Positions 1 through 8,518 of a stretch of DNA of 47,230 bases are shown here, piece by piece. Each line of letters starts with the position of its first letter. Position 1 is the first letter of the stretch. A model generated the notes under the pieces. The model saw nothing but the letters and a program-made list of their open reading frames with translations. It did not search any database and had not been told where the DNA came from. This DNA comes from Bacteroidales bacterium UBA3810 (GTDB lineage: Bacteria > Bacteroidota > Bacteroidia > Bacteroidales > Paludibacteraceae): NCBI GenBank assembly GCA_002368645.1, contig DFEE01000004.1, positions 253 to 47,482 of the forward strand, read 5' to 3'. A program made the translations under genes and the position numbers.

Positions 1-1284
1 GCCAAGATGCGTGCAGGACGTATGCTTTGGGCAAAGATTGTCAAGTCCTTCGGCGCCAAGAACCCGAAATCCATGGCGCTTCGTACTCACTGCCAGACCT
101 CCGGTTGGTCGCTCACCGAGCAGGATCCCTTCAACAACGTAGGACGTACCTGTATCGAGGCGATGGGAGCTGCCCTCGGTCACACCCAGTCGCTCCACAC
201 CAACGCGCTTGATGAGGCGATTGCACTGCCGACGGACTTCTCCGCTCGTATTGCGCGTAACACCCAGATTTACATCCAGGAGGAGACCAAAGTCTGCAAA
301 GAGATTGACCCGTGGGGTGGTTCCTACTATGTTGAGTCGCTTACCCAAGAGTTGATGAATAAAGCGTGGGCACATATCCAGGAGATTGAGAAACTGGGCG
401 GTATGGCAGCAGCCATCGAAACCGGTATTCCTAAGATGCGTATCGAGGAAGCAGCCGCGCGTACACAAGCTCGTATTGACTCTGGAAGCCAGAAGATTAT
501 CGGTGTCAACGAGTATCGTCTGGACCACGAAGATCCCATTGATATCTTGGAGATTGATAACACGGCCGTTCGCGAGGAGCAGGTAGCCCGTCTGGCGGAA
601 CTCCGTGCTAACCGTGACGAGAAAGCCGTTCAGGCTGCTCTCGCCGAGATTACCGCTTCGGTGCAGGCTTGGGCGGACGGCAAGAAAGGCGAGAACCTCC
701 TCGCGCTGGCTGTCAAGGCTGCCGGCCTTCGTGCTTCACTTGGCGAAATTTCAGACGCATGCGAGAAAGTCGTAGGGCGTTATACAGCAACCATTAGAAC
801 TATTTCAGGCGTGTATAAAGCAGGAACACAAAATGATGAGGAGTTCAAGGAAGCTTCTCGTCTCACCGCAGAATTTGCGAAGAAAGAGGGTCGTCAACCC
901 CGTATCATGATTGCCAAGATGGGTCAGGATGGTCATGACCGTGGTGCTAAAGTGGTAGCAACCGGTTATGCTGACTGCGGCTTTGATGTGGATATGGGTC
1001 CGCTCTTCCAAACACCTGAAGAGGCAGCCAAACAGGCCGTCGAAAATGACGTCCATGTACTGGGTGTCTCCTCGCTTGCAGCAGGCCATAAGACCCTCAT
1101 CCCGCAGGTCATAGAGGAGCTTAAGAAACTCGGCCGTCCGGATATCATGGTCACCGCCGGTGGTGTCATCCCTGCGCAGGACTATGACTTCCTCTATAAA
1201 GCCGGTGTCGCCGCCATCTTCGGTCCCGGAACTCCTGTCGCACACAGCGCTAAAGTGGTAATGCAACTCTTAATGAACGAATAA
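1..1284 (+). CDS. mutA: Methylmalonyl-CoA mutase large subunit, 3' part
   Basis: The reading frame is open from base 1, so the gene starts outside the window; 427 C-terminal residues are visible. The enzyme interconverts (R)-methylmalonyl-CoA and succinyl-CoA with adenosylcobalamin, a cytosolic step of propionate formation in Bacteroidales. The first ~250 residues belong to the TIM-barrel substrate domain (GGSYYVE and the NTQIYIQEET region). The C-terminal ~130 residues are the B12-binding Rossmann domain, with the DGHDRG motif whose His (codon 934-936) is the lower cobalt ligand, followed by SSLAAGH and TAGGVIP. The small subunit is normally just upstream and is not in view. A hairpin with a T-run follows the stop codon. 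Confidence 0.97.
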   Translation, partial: AKMRAGRMLWAKIVKSFGAKNPKSMALRTHCQTSGWSLTEQDPFNNVGRTCIEAMGAALGHTQSLHTNALDEAIALPTDFSARIARNTQIYIQEETKVCKEIDPWGGSYYVESLTQELMNKAWAHIQEIEKLGGMAAAIETGIPKMRIEEAAARTQARIDSGSQKIIGVNEYRLDHEDPIDILEIDNTAVREEQVARLAELRANRDEKAVQAALAEITASVQAWADGKKGENLLALAVKAAGLRASLGEISDACEKVVGRYTATIRTISGVYKAGTQNDEEFKEASRLTAEFAKKEGRQPRIMIAKMGQDGHDRGAKVVATGYADCGFDVDMGPLFQTPEEAAKQAVENDVHVLGVSSLAAGHKTLIPQVIEELKKLGRPDIMVTAGGVIPAQDYDFLYKAGVAAIFGPGTPVAHSAKVVMQLLMNE

Positions 1285-1332
1285 CTATTCGCATAGTCTA
1301 CTAGTCCTAATGGTCTAGTTAACTATAGAGAT

Positions 1333-1367
1333 AAGAGAGAGCCGCCTTTCCGGGCGTCTCTCTTTTT
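1333..1367 (+). terminator. Intrinsic terminator after mutA
   Basis: AGAGAGAGCC pairs imperfectly with GGGCGTCTCTCT around a short TTTCC loop, and the 3' arm runs into TTTTTCTTT. It sits ~50 bp after the mutA stop on the same strand. A second short perfect hairpin, GCCGTCT-GAG-AGACGGC at 1406-1422, follows it. Confidence 0.75.
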
Positions 1368-1482
1368 CTTTGCATCCGCCAAATTATCCCGTTTTCGTCC
1401 ATTATGCCGTCTGAGAGACGGCGTTTTGACTTTGTTTATTGCGTCGGCAGTTGACATCACCCCACGCCGCTCGCACAATAAA

Positions 1483-1554
1483 AGTGAACAGGGTAGGTGG
1501 ATTACTCTTGGCTATTCGCAGTGCCGTTTCGGTCCACCAAAACCTCTGTTCACT
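1483..1554. repeat. Large inverted repeat (72-nt hairpin) in a convergent gap
   Basis: AGTGAACAG (1483-1491) pairs with CTGTTCACT (1546-1554). Inside it GGTGGA (1496-1501) pairs with TCCACC (1533-1538), leaving a ~31-nt apical region. A T-run follows on the + strand within ~12 nt. The gap between mutA and the minus-strand small gene (1285-1679) otherwise holds the terminator, a short hairpin and an 11-bp tandem array. The element could be a second terminator or a structured RNA; no coding sequence was recognised. Confidence 0.55.
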
Positions 1555-1599
1555 TACTATTTTTTATCGCGCTTTTCGCTCCCTTTCGCGCCCTATCAA

Positions 1600-1654
1600 C
1601 TACCAGAGCATTACCAGAGCACTACTATAGCACTACCGGAGCACTTGTATAGTT
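1600..1654. repeat. 11-bp imperfect tandem repeat, five units
   Basis: Five consecutive 11-bp units with consensus CTACCAGAGCA; the second and fourth units differ from it at one position, and the third and fifth at more. The array lies between convergent genes and ends 25 bp before the stop of the minus-strand gene. It is one of several short-period arrays in this window, each confined to non-coding DNA. Confidence 0.8.
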
Positions 1655-1679
1655 CCGTTATCTATATTTTCCGGATACC

Positions 1680-2012
1680 TTATTCTGTCTGCCCCTTGCG
1701 GCGGCGGAGCACTACTGCCCCGCCGACAGCCGCAAAAACTAACAACGCCCACGCCGAGCCGATAGGATATGTATTCTCTTGTGTTCCTCCTTCCGGCACC
1801 GGATCAAAATTACCGGTCTTGCGGGCTCTGGTAGGAGCATTGGCTGTGGACGCCATTGCCTCCGGTGCTTGTGCGCCGACAGGCGTTATCTGTGAGGAGT
1901 ATGCGCTACCGCTACCTTGCATAGCGGAGGTGGAGTTGAAATCTTGTGCCGCTGTGGGTACTGAGAACGCTACTAACGCTCCCAGTACCAATATCTTCAT
2001 GATGTTTTTCAT
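1680..2012 (-). CDS. Small secreted protein with C-terminal membrane anchor
   Basis: About 110 residues; family not recognised. The chosen start gives MKNIMK followed by a hydrophobic signal peptide ending near TAAQ. The codons up to an earlier ATG at 2039 would add only nine polar residues ahead of it. The mature part is low in complexity (Ser, Ala, Thr, Gly, Pro). The C-terminus has a PIG motif, a ~16-residue hydrophobic helix and RRRK, a three-part layout like prokaryotic C-terminal sorting or anchoring signals. The gene begins 19-47 bp after the stop of the 1804-residue secreted protein on the same strand, so the two are probably cotranscribed. A role as surface partner of the large protein is inferred only from this arrangement. 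Confidence 0.7.
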   Translation of the reverse strand: MKNIMKILVLGALVAFSVPTAAQDFNSTSAMQGSGSAYSSQITPVGAQAPEAMASTANAPTRARKTGNFDPVPEGGTQENTYPIGSAWALLVFAAVGGAVVLRRRKGQTE

Positions 2013-2058
2013 ATCAGTCATCTGTTTTTCTGTTATCATTCATTAACCACCATTCTAT

Positions 2059-5000
2059 TTATTTCACCCGTTTACCCATAGCGTCATAGATTACTCCGTC
2101 GCAAAGGATATACATAACTCCGTTAACCAATACCTTACGTGCTTTTTCAGACTCTTCGCTTGGGGATAGGGTCGAGGATATATCATCTCCTGTCGCAGTC
2201 TGCTGAATCGGGGAGATTTCTAACACGAAGCGGTTATTGTAGACGCCTTTTTCCATTGCTGCGGTGTAGTTCATTAGCCCGAGTTGGGTGCGACTGCCGG
2301 TCTCATTATCAATAAGCGTTATGCCAACTCCGCTTGTCCCTTCTGGTATCGCAATGGTGTACTCGCCATTGCTGCTAATCTTCACTCCAACGGGCACAAG
2401 GGTTGTTTGGTCGCTTATTGGTAGGCAGTTAGCGGCTACCTGCAAATCATTTCCGATAATCGTGTAGATATTCGGTTTGTTAGCGTTCTCCATCTTCACA
2501 AGGTCTGAGTTGCTATCGAATCCCGCGGAAATACGTTCATCACCAAGCAGTGTGATATATGTTTGATCTGCTTTTGTCTCTCCTTGAATCAATTGCAGTT
2601 CGAACTCATACACGCTTGGTTGGGTATTACTCAATCGCTGTGCAGCAGGAAAAGGCTCATCAGCAGTCCAGTCTATATTACCGTAGTATTGAATCATGTA
2701 ACTATGCATAAACTTGAACTGGTGTTTACGTGTGGAACTGGTGGATAGCGTGTTGGTGGCAGGATCCCATGCGTAGAAGTATTTAAAAGTTCTTCCGTCA
2801 ATAACAGTTACATCTGCTGTTGCTTTTCCCCAAGCCGTTGTGAATCCCGGAATACCAATTACATTCCAGTTAGCATCTTTGATAGTACGGTCGGCAGGAG
2901 AGGTTATTGAGCATTCATGTTGCGGAACCGTCATGGATGCGGATGGCAGAACGGAGGTAATGTCTGTTACTTTGTCTTTGGACGGGAAGTAAAGGTATTG
3001 CGTAGTTCTGCTGTTGGGCCATTGAATGGCTTCGCAGTCAAGGGACAATACATATCCTTGTCCGGCTTTAAGGACATAATCCCTATCCAGAATATATTCC
3101 CAGAATGTCGGGGTGTCCAAGAACCATCCCTTCCGCGCACGTTCATCTCCGCGATAGCGTTGCAGAATCCATGTCTCGGTATAGTCACCCAGACCGAAGA
3201 TATCACTTACTTTGACATCAAATGGGAAGGATATCCAATAGGTGCTTCGCTGTGGACGGCGACTACTCAAGCCCGCATAACTTCCTTCGCCGCGCACATA
3301 GTCTTTCTCAAATTCAATGGCTCCGTATAGTGTCTTTGCTGCTCCTGTAATTTTTGCTCCTCCGGAGAGCGTAAGAGTTGTAGGATCAGCTGTTCCGTCA
3401 GTTACAAAATTGTCTTTTGCTTTGCGAATAAACATAATATCTACATCTACTGTCATATTCGAGGATACAGTGTTCGGTATATATGCTGCTACTACTTCAT
3501 TGGTTTTGTAGTCATATATAATCCGCAAATCATAATAGTTTGCATCATCAACATCCAATACTTTTTTGGTTGGCAAGATGGTCACAAACTTATCATTATA
3601 ATGTGACTCTAAAGTGATGGTGGCATTGTTAGCGGCTTTAATCTCAATGGTATAAATCCAGTCATTTTGATCTACCATAGCGGTTCTTCCGCTCCAAACT
3701 GCACCGTCGGATTTCTTGAGGTGCTCACCATTAATAACCAGATAATCGGCGTCATGCGCCGAACCGCCGACACAGGTACGAGTGGTCGTGTTGGTTCCCG
3801 GATGATATGTGAAGCGCACGTTAGCACCCTTACCCGTCAAGGCTTGTCCTCCGGACAAACTTCCATCCGCAGGGTCATTCCCGTGCTCTTGCGAAACGCA
3901 ATTGTTGTAGTCGGTTGCAATACAGAACTTGACATTTGCAGTGGAGTTTCCATCCTTATCTCCAATCCATCTCAGATAATAGTAGTTATACCCGGCAGCA
4001 AGGGCACTCGCTTTGTCGGTGTGCTTCATGATATTATCCGGATTAGACAAGTAATTTCCCCATCCTCCTTCTGCTCCATCTGTGCGGATATAGTAGTTGC
4101 CGGAATAGTATTCTTGTCCTACCTTGCTGATTTCCGTACCAGTGCCATTTTGTTGGAAGATAAGGTTATATACGGAGTCTTTATCAACGGTAATTGCAGT
4201 TGCAGAACCTACATTTTCCCAAGTGGGTGTCGAACCGCTAAATCCGGTACAACGTTTGATTTGGAATGTCGGTGAACTGTTTTTCTTAACAAAGAAACTA
4301 ACAGTATCGTTCTTTGCACTACCACTTGTATTCTTGCGGATATAGTTCGAATAGTTATTGTTGTTGCCGGTGATATCGGTGTAGTACACTTGATAATCGC
4401 CTTGGCTCAACGGATATTCCACAGTCAGTTTTACAGTGCCATTCGCTGTGCTGAGATGGAAAACATAATCACCTTCTGCTGTAGTTGTAAAGTTACAAGT
4501 TCCACTGGTTTGTGTGAGGGTTAAGTTCGAGCAATTATCTTTTGTTATAGTAGAACTGTTTTTCCACGTCTTACTCATACACGAGTTGTTGACATATATG
4601 GGGTAGGTCGTTCCTGCTGCACGCAAAACAGTTACTTTGAAGTTTTCGGTATCCACACTTGGATCCTCCGGTAAGAAGGCTACCTCCCGATCGGCAAAGT
4701 GTAAGGTGTAGCCCGACTTTTGCGGCATATAACGACGCCAATATCCATTGTTGTAATAGTATGTGGGTTTATTGTTTCCATGATCATATTTGGTTTGATC
4801 AGAATTCTCCGGAGCTACATAGCATGGATTGCAAGAGCTGAAATCAGTACGCCATACGCCCTTAGTGTCATATAAATGGCCATAATCATATTGGTTTCCG
4901 ATAGAGAAAGCCACTTTGCTGAATGATAAAGCACCATATTCATAATAATATATATCAGACTCTCCAATACGCGTCATTTGACCATATCCTATTCGGTTTA

Positions 5001-7473
5001 TACGAGGAACAACGCCGGGACCATTGTCATTAGATCCGTTATAATCATTATACCAAGAATCACCACTGAAGAAGTAAACGTATATATTCCCCGTCCACTT
5101 GGCTTTGCTGTTGTCAAAATAGATACGCTTTTTCTCGGTGTAACTGGCTGTCAGTGTGCCACCTGCTGCGGTTGCTTTCACATAAACGGTTGCGTTCGAA
5201 GAAGTACTCTTCCATGTAGAACCGTTGTCACTTACTTGTACGTTAGAGTTGCTACAAGTCCAACCGGTGAATGTATAACCCGCAATCTCTGCTGCGGTGT
5301 GCTCTTCTCCGCTGCTCTTGAAGAGACGGCTTGTCGAAGTAGTTGCCACATCGCCGTACATATCCGTTAGGCTCGTAGTGTATGTCACAGGGTTAGCAGC
5401 ATAGGTAGTAACATCTAATGTTCCCGTCCAATCATCTCCCAAATCCGAAGTCTTGGCTGTCATAGTTGTGACATCTGCTGACTCAAGCGTATAAGTAGTA
5501 GTTGAAGAATATTCCCCACTTCCTTTCTTGTATAGGAATGTTGGTTCTCCTCCAATTTCGGTTACCGATGCAGCTACCGTGATTTCTGCATTCTGAGGAA
5601 TCTCGCCCACAATAGGACTTCCATTATAGGTCGCCGTAACCGTCACTACAGGATTGGCGTTGATGGTATAATAAACCGTCGTAGCCAATGATTTTTTTGC
5701 GTCGGGCGCTGTTTGCCCGTCTAACTTGGAATAAAACTTAATAACAGCGGTGCGTCCTGCTCCAACTGTCTTGTCCGGCAGATCCATCGTCACAGAAGCG
5801 GCTGTTCCAGCAACGGTTACTTGTCCTTTTTCTGTACCATCAACACTATACCATAATTGCTCTCCGCTGGCAAGTGCCGCCGGCAAAGTAGCTGTTAAAT
5901 TCAACTTGCCATTAGCCGCTGCTTGCTTCAGATATACAAAGTACGGAGTAGCACTCGCGCCATTACCTCTCATATAGGTGGTGCTGAATCGTGCGTGGCT
6001 AACCGTTAGACTACTTCTGTCCGGGATGGTCCTCATCGCAACCGTTTTCTCAGCGGACTCTGCTAATAAGGTTCCACTGCCGCCGGATGCGGTGCGGAAC
6101 TGTACCTTGAAGGTATAGTCACCATCTTTGTCGACGGTTGCTACACCGGTAGTTTGGTTAATCGTGCAAGTAGCGCCATCCGGTTTTGAGGTACATACAT
6201 AATATACGAACCAGTTTGTTCCTTTCGTGCCTTCCGGAGAGTGAGTAGTGGTATAACCCAAGGAGAAAGTTTTTCCTTCATAACTCGGAGTGGCAGTTGC
6301 GGACAAACCGTATGATGCAGCAGACACATTGAAAGTCACAGCGTAAGCCGGTTGAGTGAAAGTATATACCAATGTCCCTGTCGTGTGACTGACGCTGACA
6401 CTTGTACTGGCATCGCCGGTCTTCTTCGCAGTAACACTTGTTATCTTATAGTTCTGATTCGGCGTAACGGTTATCGAAACGGTTGAGTTATATGTTCCCG
6501 AAGAAGGCTTTACCGTGTATGCGAAATTCGACGGAGTCGCCGGATTATATGTGATAGTATAGGTCTTTGCCGTCCATTTTGCATAGAGAGTACAGTCCTG
6601 TGTAACAGCAGTACTAAAACTCCATTCATTTCCGGCTGTGCAATCAGCATCCGTATACCAACCTCCAAACGTATAACCATCTGCCGTCGGAGCAGTAGGG
6701 GCCGAAGCAGTTCCACCATGTAATACCTCTACAGCACTTGGCGCCGAGCCATGCCCATTAGCATTATACGTGATTTTCCAAAGTGCAGTTAGAGTTAAAG
6801 TGGGAGATGAGGATGACCCATTCCAAGTCGTCATATTCAAACGATAACGACACCTGTGACCAGCTGCAAGATCTGAAGGTGTAGGCGTGATATTGTCAAG
6901 ATATGCCCATGATGTACTATTATCGGTTCCATAGTCTGCTCCATTAGCACCATGGTTAGCGTCAACATAATAATAACCATTGTTTTCGTCTGTACACTCT
7001 TTCCATGTCCAACTGGCTGTGTTCCAACTGTTTTTTAGATATACTTTAGGTCGAGTAAGCCATACATATGGCGTTCCGTCTCCACCTGACTTCTGATTAT
7101 AATGAAAACAAACAATACCATTATATCCCGTATATTTAAAGTTATAACTTCCACCGATTTTGTAACCGGCATCACCAACGTTCATAGATGTTGGGTCAGA
7201 GTAGCCACCAAGCCATGAATTATCAATAACGAACTTAAATTGGTTGTCCGTTTCAATGTAGAATTCGGAGGATCCTTCTCCACTGGTGTTTTCCCATGTG
7301 AACCCACCACTCCAATTATTAAACACAGATCCGGGGAGGTTTCCTTTTAGGGTAACCCAATTGTACGCCCACATCTGTCCCACTCCGAGGGTGAGGAGGG
7401 TGATTAAGGTTAATAACCATCGTGCTTTACTCCGCACAATTGATTTAAGATTAAATAAATTTAAGTTTTTCAT
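2059..7473 (-). CDS. Large secreted InlB-repeat protein, 1804 aa
   Basis: A very long exported protein of unknown function. The N-terminus has basic residues followed by a hydrophobic stretch ending near MWAYNW, a typical signal peptide. Around residues 233-300 there is one clear Listeria-Bacteroides (InlB B-type) repeat, with GYTFGGWYTDADC and LYAKW. The rest is Thr-, Ser-, Asn- and Tyr-rich and predicted to be beta-rich, with PKD/Ig-like stretches in the middle and many aromatic residues, as in surface adhesins. The last ~25 residues carry the pattern ngvmYIlcdGviYdamGkrvk. The 595-residue secreted protein at 15538-17325 ends in the same way, which suggests a shared export or anchoring tag. 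It is preceded by a ~300-nt leader with its own promoter and followed by a small membrane-anchored protein gene. Confidence 0.85.
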   Translation of the reverse strand: MKNLNLFNLKSIVRSKARWLLTLITLLTLGVGQMWAYNWVTLKGNLPGSVFNNWSGGFTWENTSGEGSSEFYIETDNQFKFVIDNSWLGGYSDPTSMNVGDAGYKIGGSYNFKYTGYNGIVCFHYNQKSGGDGTPYVWLTRPKVYLKNSWNTASWTWKECTDENNGYYYVDANHGANGADYGTDNSTSWAYLDNITPTPSDLAAGHRCRYRLNMTTWNGSSSSPTLTLTALWKITYNANGHGSAPSAVEVLHGGTASAPTAPTADGYTFGGWYTDADCTAGNEWSFSTAVTQDCTLYAKWTAKTYTITYNPATPSNFAYTVKPSSGTYNSTVSITVTPNQNYKITSVTAKKTGDASTSVSVSHTTGTLVYTFTQPAYAVTFNVSAASYGLSATATPSYEGKTFSLGYTTTHSPEGTKGTNWFVYYVCTSKPDGATCTINQTTGVATVDKDGDYTFKVQFRTASGGSGTLLAESAEKTVAMRTIPDRSSLTVSHARFSTTYMRGNGASATPYFVYLKQAAANGKLNLTATLPAALASGEQLWYSVDGTEKGQVTVAGTAASVTMDLPDKTVGAGRTAVIKFYSKLDGQTAPDAKKSLATTVYYTINANPVVTVTATYNGSPIVGEIPQNAEITVAASVTEIGGEPTFLYKKGSGEYSSTTTYTLESADVTTMTAKTSDLGDDWTGTLDVTTYAANPVTYTTSLTDMYGDVATTSTSRLFKSSGEEHTAAEIAGYTFTGWTCSNSNVQVSDNGSTWKSTSSNATVYVKATAAGGTLTASYTEKKRIYFDNSKAKWTGNIYVYFFSGDSWYNDYNGSNDNGPGVVPRINRIGYGQMTRIGESDIYYYEYGALSFSKVAFSIGNQYDYGHLYDTKGVWRTDFSSCNPCYVAPENSDQTKYDHGNNKPTYYYNNGYWRRYMPQKSGYTLHFADREVAFLPEDPSVDTENFKVTVLRAAGTTYPIYVNNSCMSKTWKNSSTITKDNCSNLTLTQTSGTCNFTTTAEGDYVFHLSTANGTVKLTVEYPLSQGDYQVYYTDITGNNNNYSNYIRKNTSGSAKNDTVSFFVKKNSSPTFQIKRCTGFSGSTPTWENVGSATAITVDKDSVYNLIFQQNGTGTEISKVGQEYYSGNYYIRTDGAEGGWGNYLSNPDNIMKHTDKASALAAGYNYYYLRWIGDKDGNSTANVKFCIATDYNNCVSQEHGNDPADGSLSGGQALTGKGANVRFTYHPGTNTTTRTCVGGSAHDADYLVINGEHLKKSDGAVWSGRTAMVDQNDWIYTIEIKAANNATITLESHYNDKFVTILPTKKVLDVDDANYYDLRIIYDYKTNEVVAAYIPNTVSSNMTVDVDIMFIRKAKDNFVTDGTADPTTLTLSGGAKITGAAKTLYGAIEFEKDYVRGEGSYAGLSSRRPQRSTYWISFPFDVKVSDIFGLGDYTETWILQRYRGDERARKGWFLDTPTFWEYILDRDYVLKAGQGYVLSLDCEAIQWPNSRTTQYLYFPSKDKVTDITSVLPSASMTVPQHECSITSPADRTIKDANWNVIGIPGFTTAWGKATADVTVIDGRTFKYFYAWDPATNTLSTSSTRKHQFKFMHSYMIQYYGNIDWTADEPFPAAQRLSNTQPSVYEFELQLIQGETKADQTYITLLGDERISAGFDSNSDLVKMENANKPNIYTIIGNDLQVAANCLPISDQTTLVPVGVKISSNGEYTIAIPEGTSGVGITLIDNETGSRTQLGLMNYTAAMEKGVYNNRFVLEISPIQQTATGDDISSTLSPSEESEKARKVLVNGVMYILCDGVIYDAMGKRVK

Positions 7474-7690
7474 AATAGTATTGTGTTTGATTAATAATTC
7501 TATTTATAATATCGCCGCTATCTTTCAGATTGAATTTTGACAAAAGAAAATAAGAACAACTTGTAAGGAACAAATTGCTCTTATTTTGACAAAAATGTGT
7601 ATCCTCGGATTTAGAGGTCAATTGCCTCCGGATGCAGTAGAAAATCGGTCAGCGAGATAGTCAATATGCCATTGTTGTCATGCCATGGAA

Positions 7691-7762
7691 CTACCGGCTG
7701 ATGTTATTCCCGCGCTTGCTTTCCAAGCGTGCGATGTACTCTTTTCGACTGACTTCCCTCAT
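7691..7762 (-). CDS. Possible 23-codon leader peptide or gene remnant
   Basis: The first ATG after the predicted transcription start of the large secreted-protein transcript opens a 23-codon frame that contains RKEYIARLESKRGNN and ends at TAG. It begins ~14 nt after the expected start of transcription and ~220 nt before the main gene. Charged, strongly basic, no signal peptide. Other frames just downstream also look faintly protein-like (a frame containing SLTDFLLHPEAIDL), so the region could be the decayed end of an older gene. Coding status is uncertain. Confidence 0.25.
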   Translation of the reverse strand: MREVSRKEYIARLESKRGNNISR

Positions 7763-7782
7763 TTGTCTATTGAAATTTTGCG

Positions 7783-7814
7783 CAAAAGTATGCATTTTTT
7801 TTCAATAAAACAAA
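7783..7814 (-). promoter_or_regulatory. Promoter for the large secreted-protein transcript
   Basis: On the minus strand TTTG (7814-7811) is followed after 20 nt by TACTTTTG (7790-7783), the Bacteroidetes -33/-7 pattern with the same spacing as nine other full promoters here. The expected start is near 7776, which gives a leader of about 300 nt. Confidence 0.65.
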
Positions 7815-7897
7815 TTTTTCTGCTTTTTTTTGTCAAAATATCTCAATCTGTCAAAGATCACTTAGCGTTTAGGGATGTTTTCTGTCGGGTACGTTAG

Positions 7898-8030
7898 GGG
7901 TACGATGCGGTCCCGCAATGGTTCCTGTACAGTCCTGTAAAAGTTCCTACGCAATCCCGCAATGGTTCCTGTACAGTCCTGCTATAGTTCCTAATTCAAT
8001 TCTGCAACAGTTCCCGTACAATCCTGCAAA
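7898..8030. repeat. 22-bp / 11-bp imperfect tandem repeat, about six 22-bp units
   Basis: Six units of 22 bp (one of 23) follow each other without a gap. Each unit splits into two related 11-bp halves with consensus close to RGTYCCKGYAA. The units at 7920 and 7964 are nearly identical. The array lies between the promoter of the secreted-protein transcript and the terminator of the candidate ncRNA. Confidence 0.85.
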
Positions 8031-8052
8031 GTCTTAGTTCGCTTAGGGACAT

Positions 8053-8086
8053 AAAAATAGCGTGAGAGTCCAATTACTCGTCACGC
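8053..8086 (-). terminator. Terminator of the candidate ncRNA
   Basis: On the minus strand GCGTGA-c-GAGT pairs with ACTC-TCACGC around a 6-nt loop, with one bulged base, followed by TATTTTTAT. It defines the likely 3' end of the structured RNA. Confidence 0.75.
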
Positions 8087-8383
8087 TACTTAAGGCTTTC
8101 GCAGGGCCCAACAGATATAACAAGAATCAGAAACCCACGCCGAATGCCTATGCGAAAATACCTACGCACATAGGACAATATGCCCTATACAGCATAAGTA
8201 GATGCTATAAACATCCCATGGGCATTTACTGAACTTCTTTGCTGCGACCTGTTGTGAATGTTTGCGAAATTCTAAGTAACCGCGACAAAGCGCCATAAAC
8301 GCCAATTATTAATACATATACCCACCCTCCTACATCAAAATGATGCCATCAGCGTGGGTTGAAAATGGGACGCTTCCCAAATT
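8053..8383 (-). ncRNA. Candidate structured non-coding RNA, ~330 nt
   Basis: A minus-strand transcript is suggested by a textbook promoter (8390-8421) and an intrinsic terminator (8060-8086 hairpin followed by a U-rich tail), with no convincing protein frame between them. Internal pairing can be seen directly: a 5-bp tetraloop hairpin at 8366-8379 next to the 5' end; a perfect 9-bp long-range stem between 8352-8360 (GCGTGGGTT on the + strand) and 8132-8140 (AACCCACGC); and smaller hairpins inside, one with CCTATG/CATAGG arms. It lacks the conserved cores of RNase P RNA, tmRNA and SRP RNA. A diverged 6S RNA is possible, but I cannot confirm it. Confidence 0.55.
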
Positions 8384-8389
8384 CGGCAG

Positions 8390-8421
8390 CAAAGGTACAA
8401 CAAAAAAATGACATATGCAAA
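8390..8421 (-). promoter_or_regulatory. Promoter for the candidate ncRNA
   Basis: Minus-strand TTTG (8421-8418), 20 nt, TACCTTTG (8397-8390). No protein-coding start follows within 300 nt; the structured segment ending in a terminator does. Confidence 0.7.
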
Positions 8422-8464
8422 TAAAAAATAATTTTGCATGGTTTTTATGCAAAAAGCAAATAAA

Positions 8465-8496
8465 TTTGTGTATGTCGAAAAAAAATACTATCTTTG
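8465..8496 (+). promoter_or_regulatory. Promoter of nrnA
   Basis: TTTG (8465-8468), 20 nt, TATCTTTG (8489-8496). Transcription would start near 8503, which rules out the in-frame ATG at 8438 and supports the ATG at 8519. Confidence 0.75.
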
Positions 8497-8518
8497 CAGC
8501 CGAGAGAAAAGAAAGCTT

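Noticed and set aside
1426..2046. 206-codon open frame on the + strand
   Set aside because: It runs through the large hairpin and the 11-bp array and antisense to the small secreted protein; composition is not protein-like, and the minus-strand gene has a signal peptide and anchor.
7898..8030. CRISPR array
   Set aside because: The 22-bp units are contiguous and imperfect with no unique spacers, and no cas genes are nearby. The same holds for the other short arrays.
8053..8383. RNase P RNA, tmRNA, SRP RNA or cobalamin riboswitch
   Set aside because: The GAGGAAAGTCC core of RNase P, the tRNA-like ends and tag of tmRNA, the SRP tetraloop domain and the B12 box were all looked for and not found.
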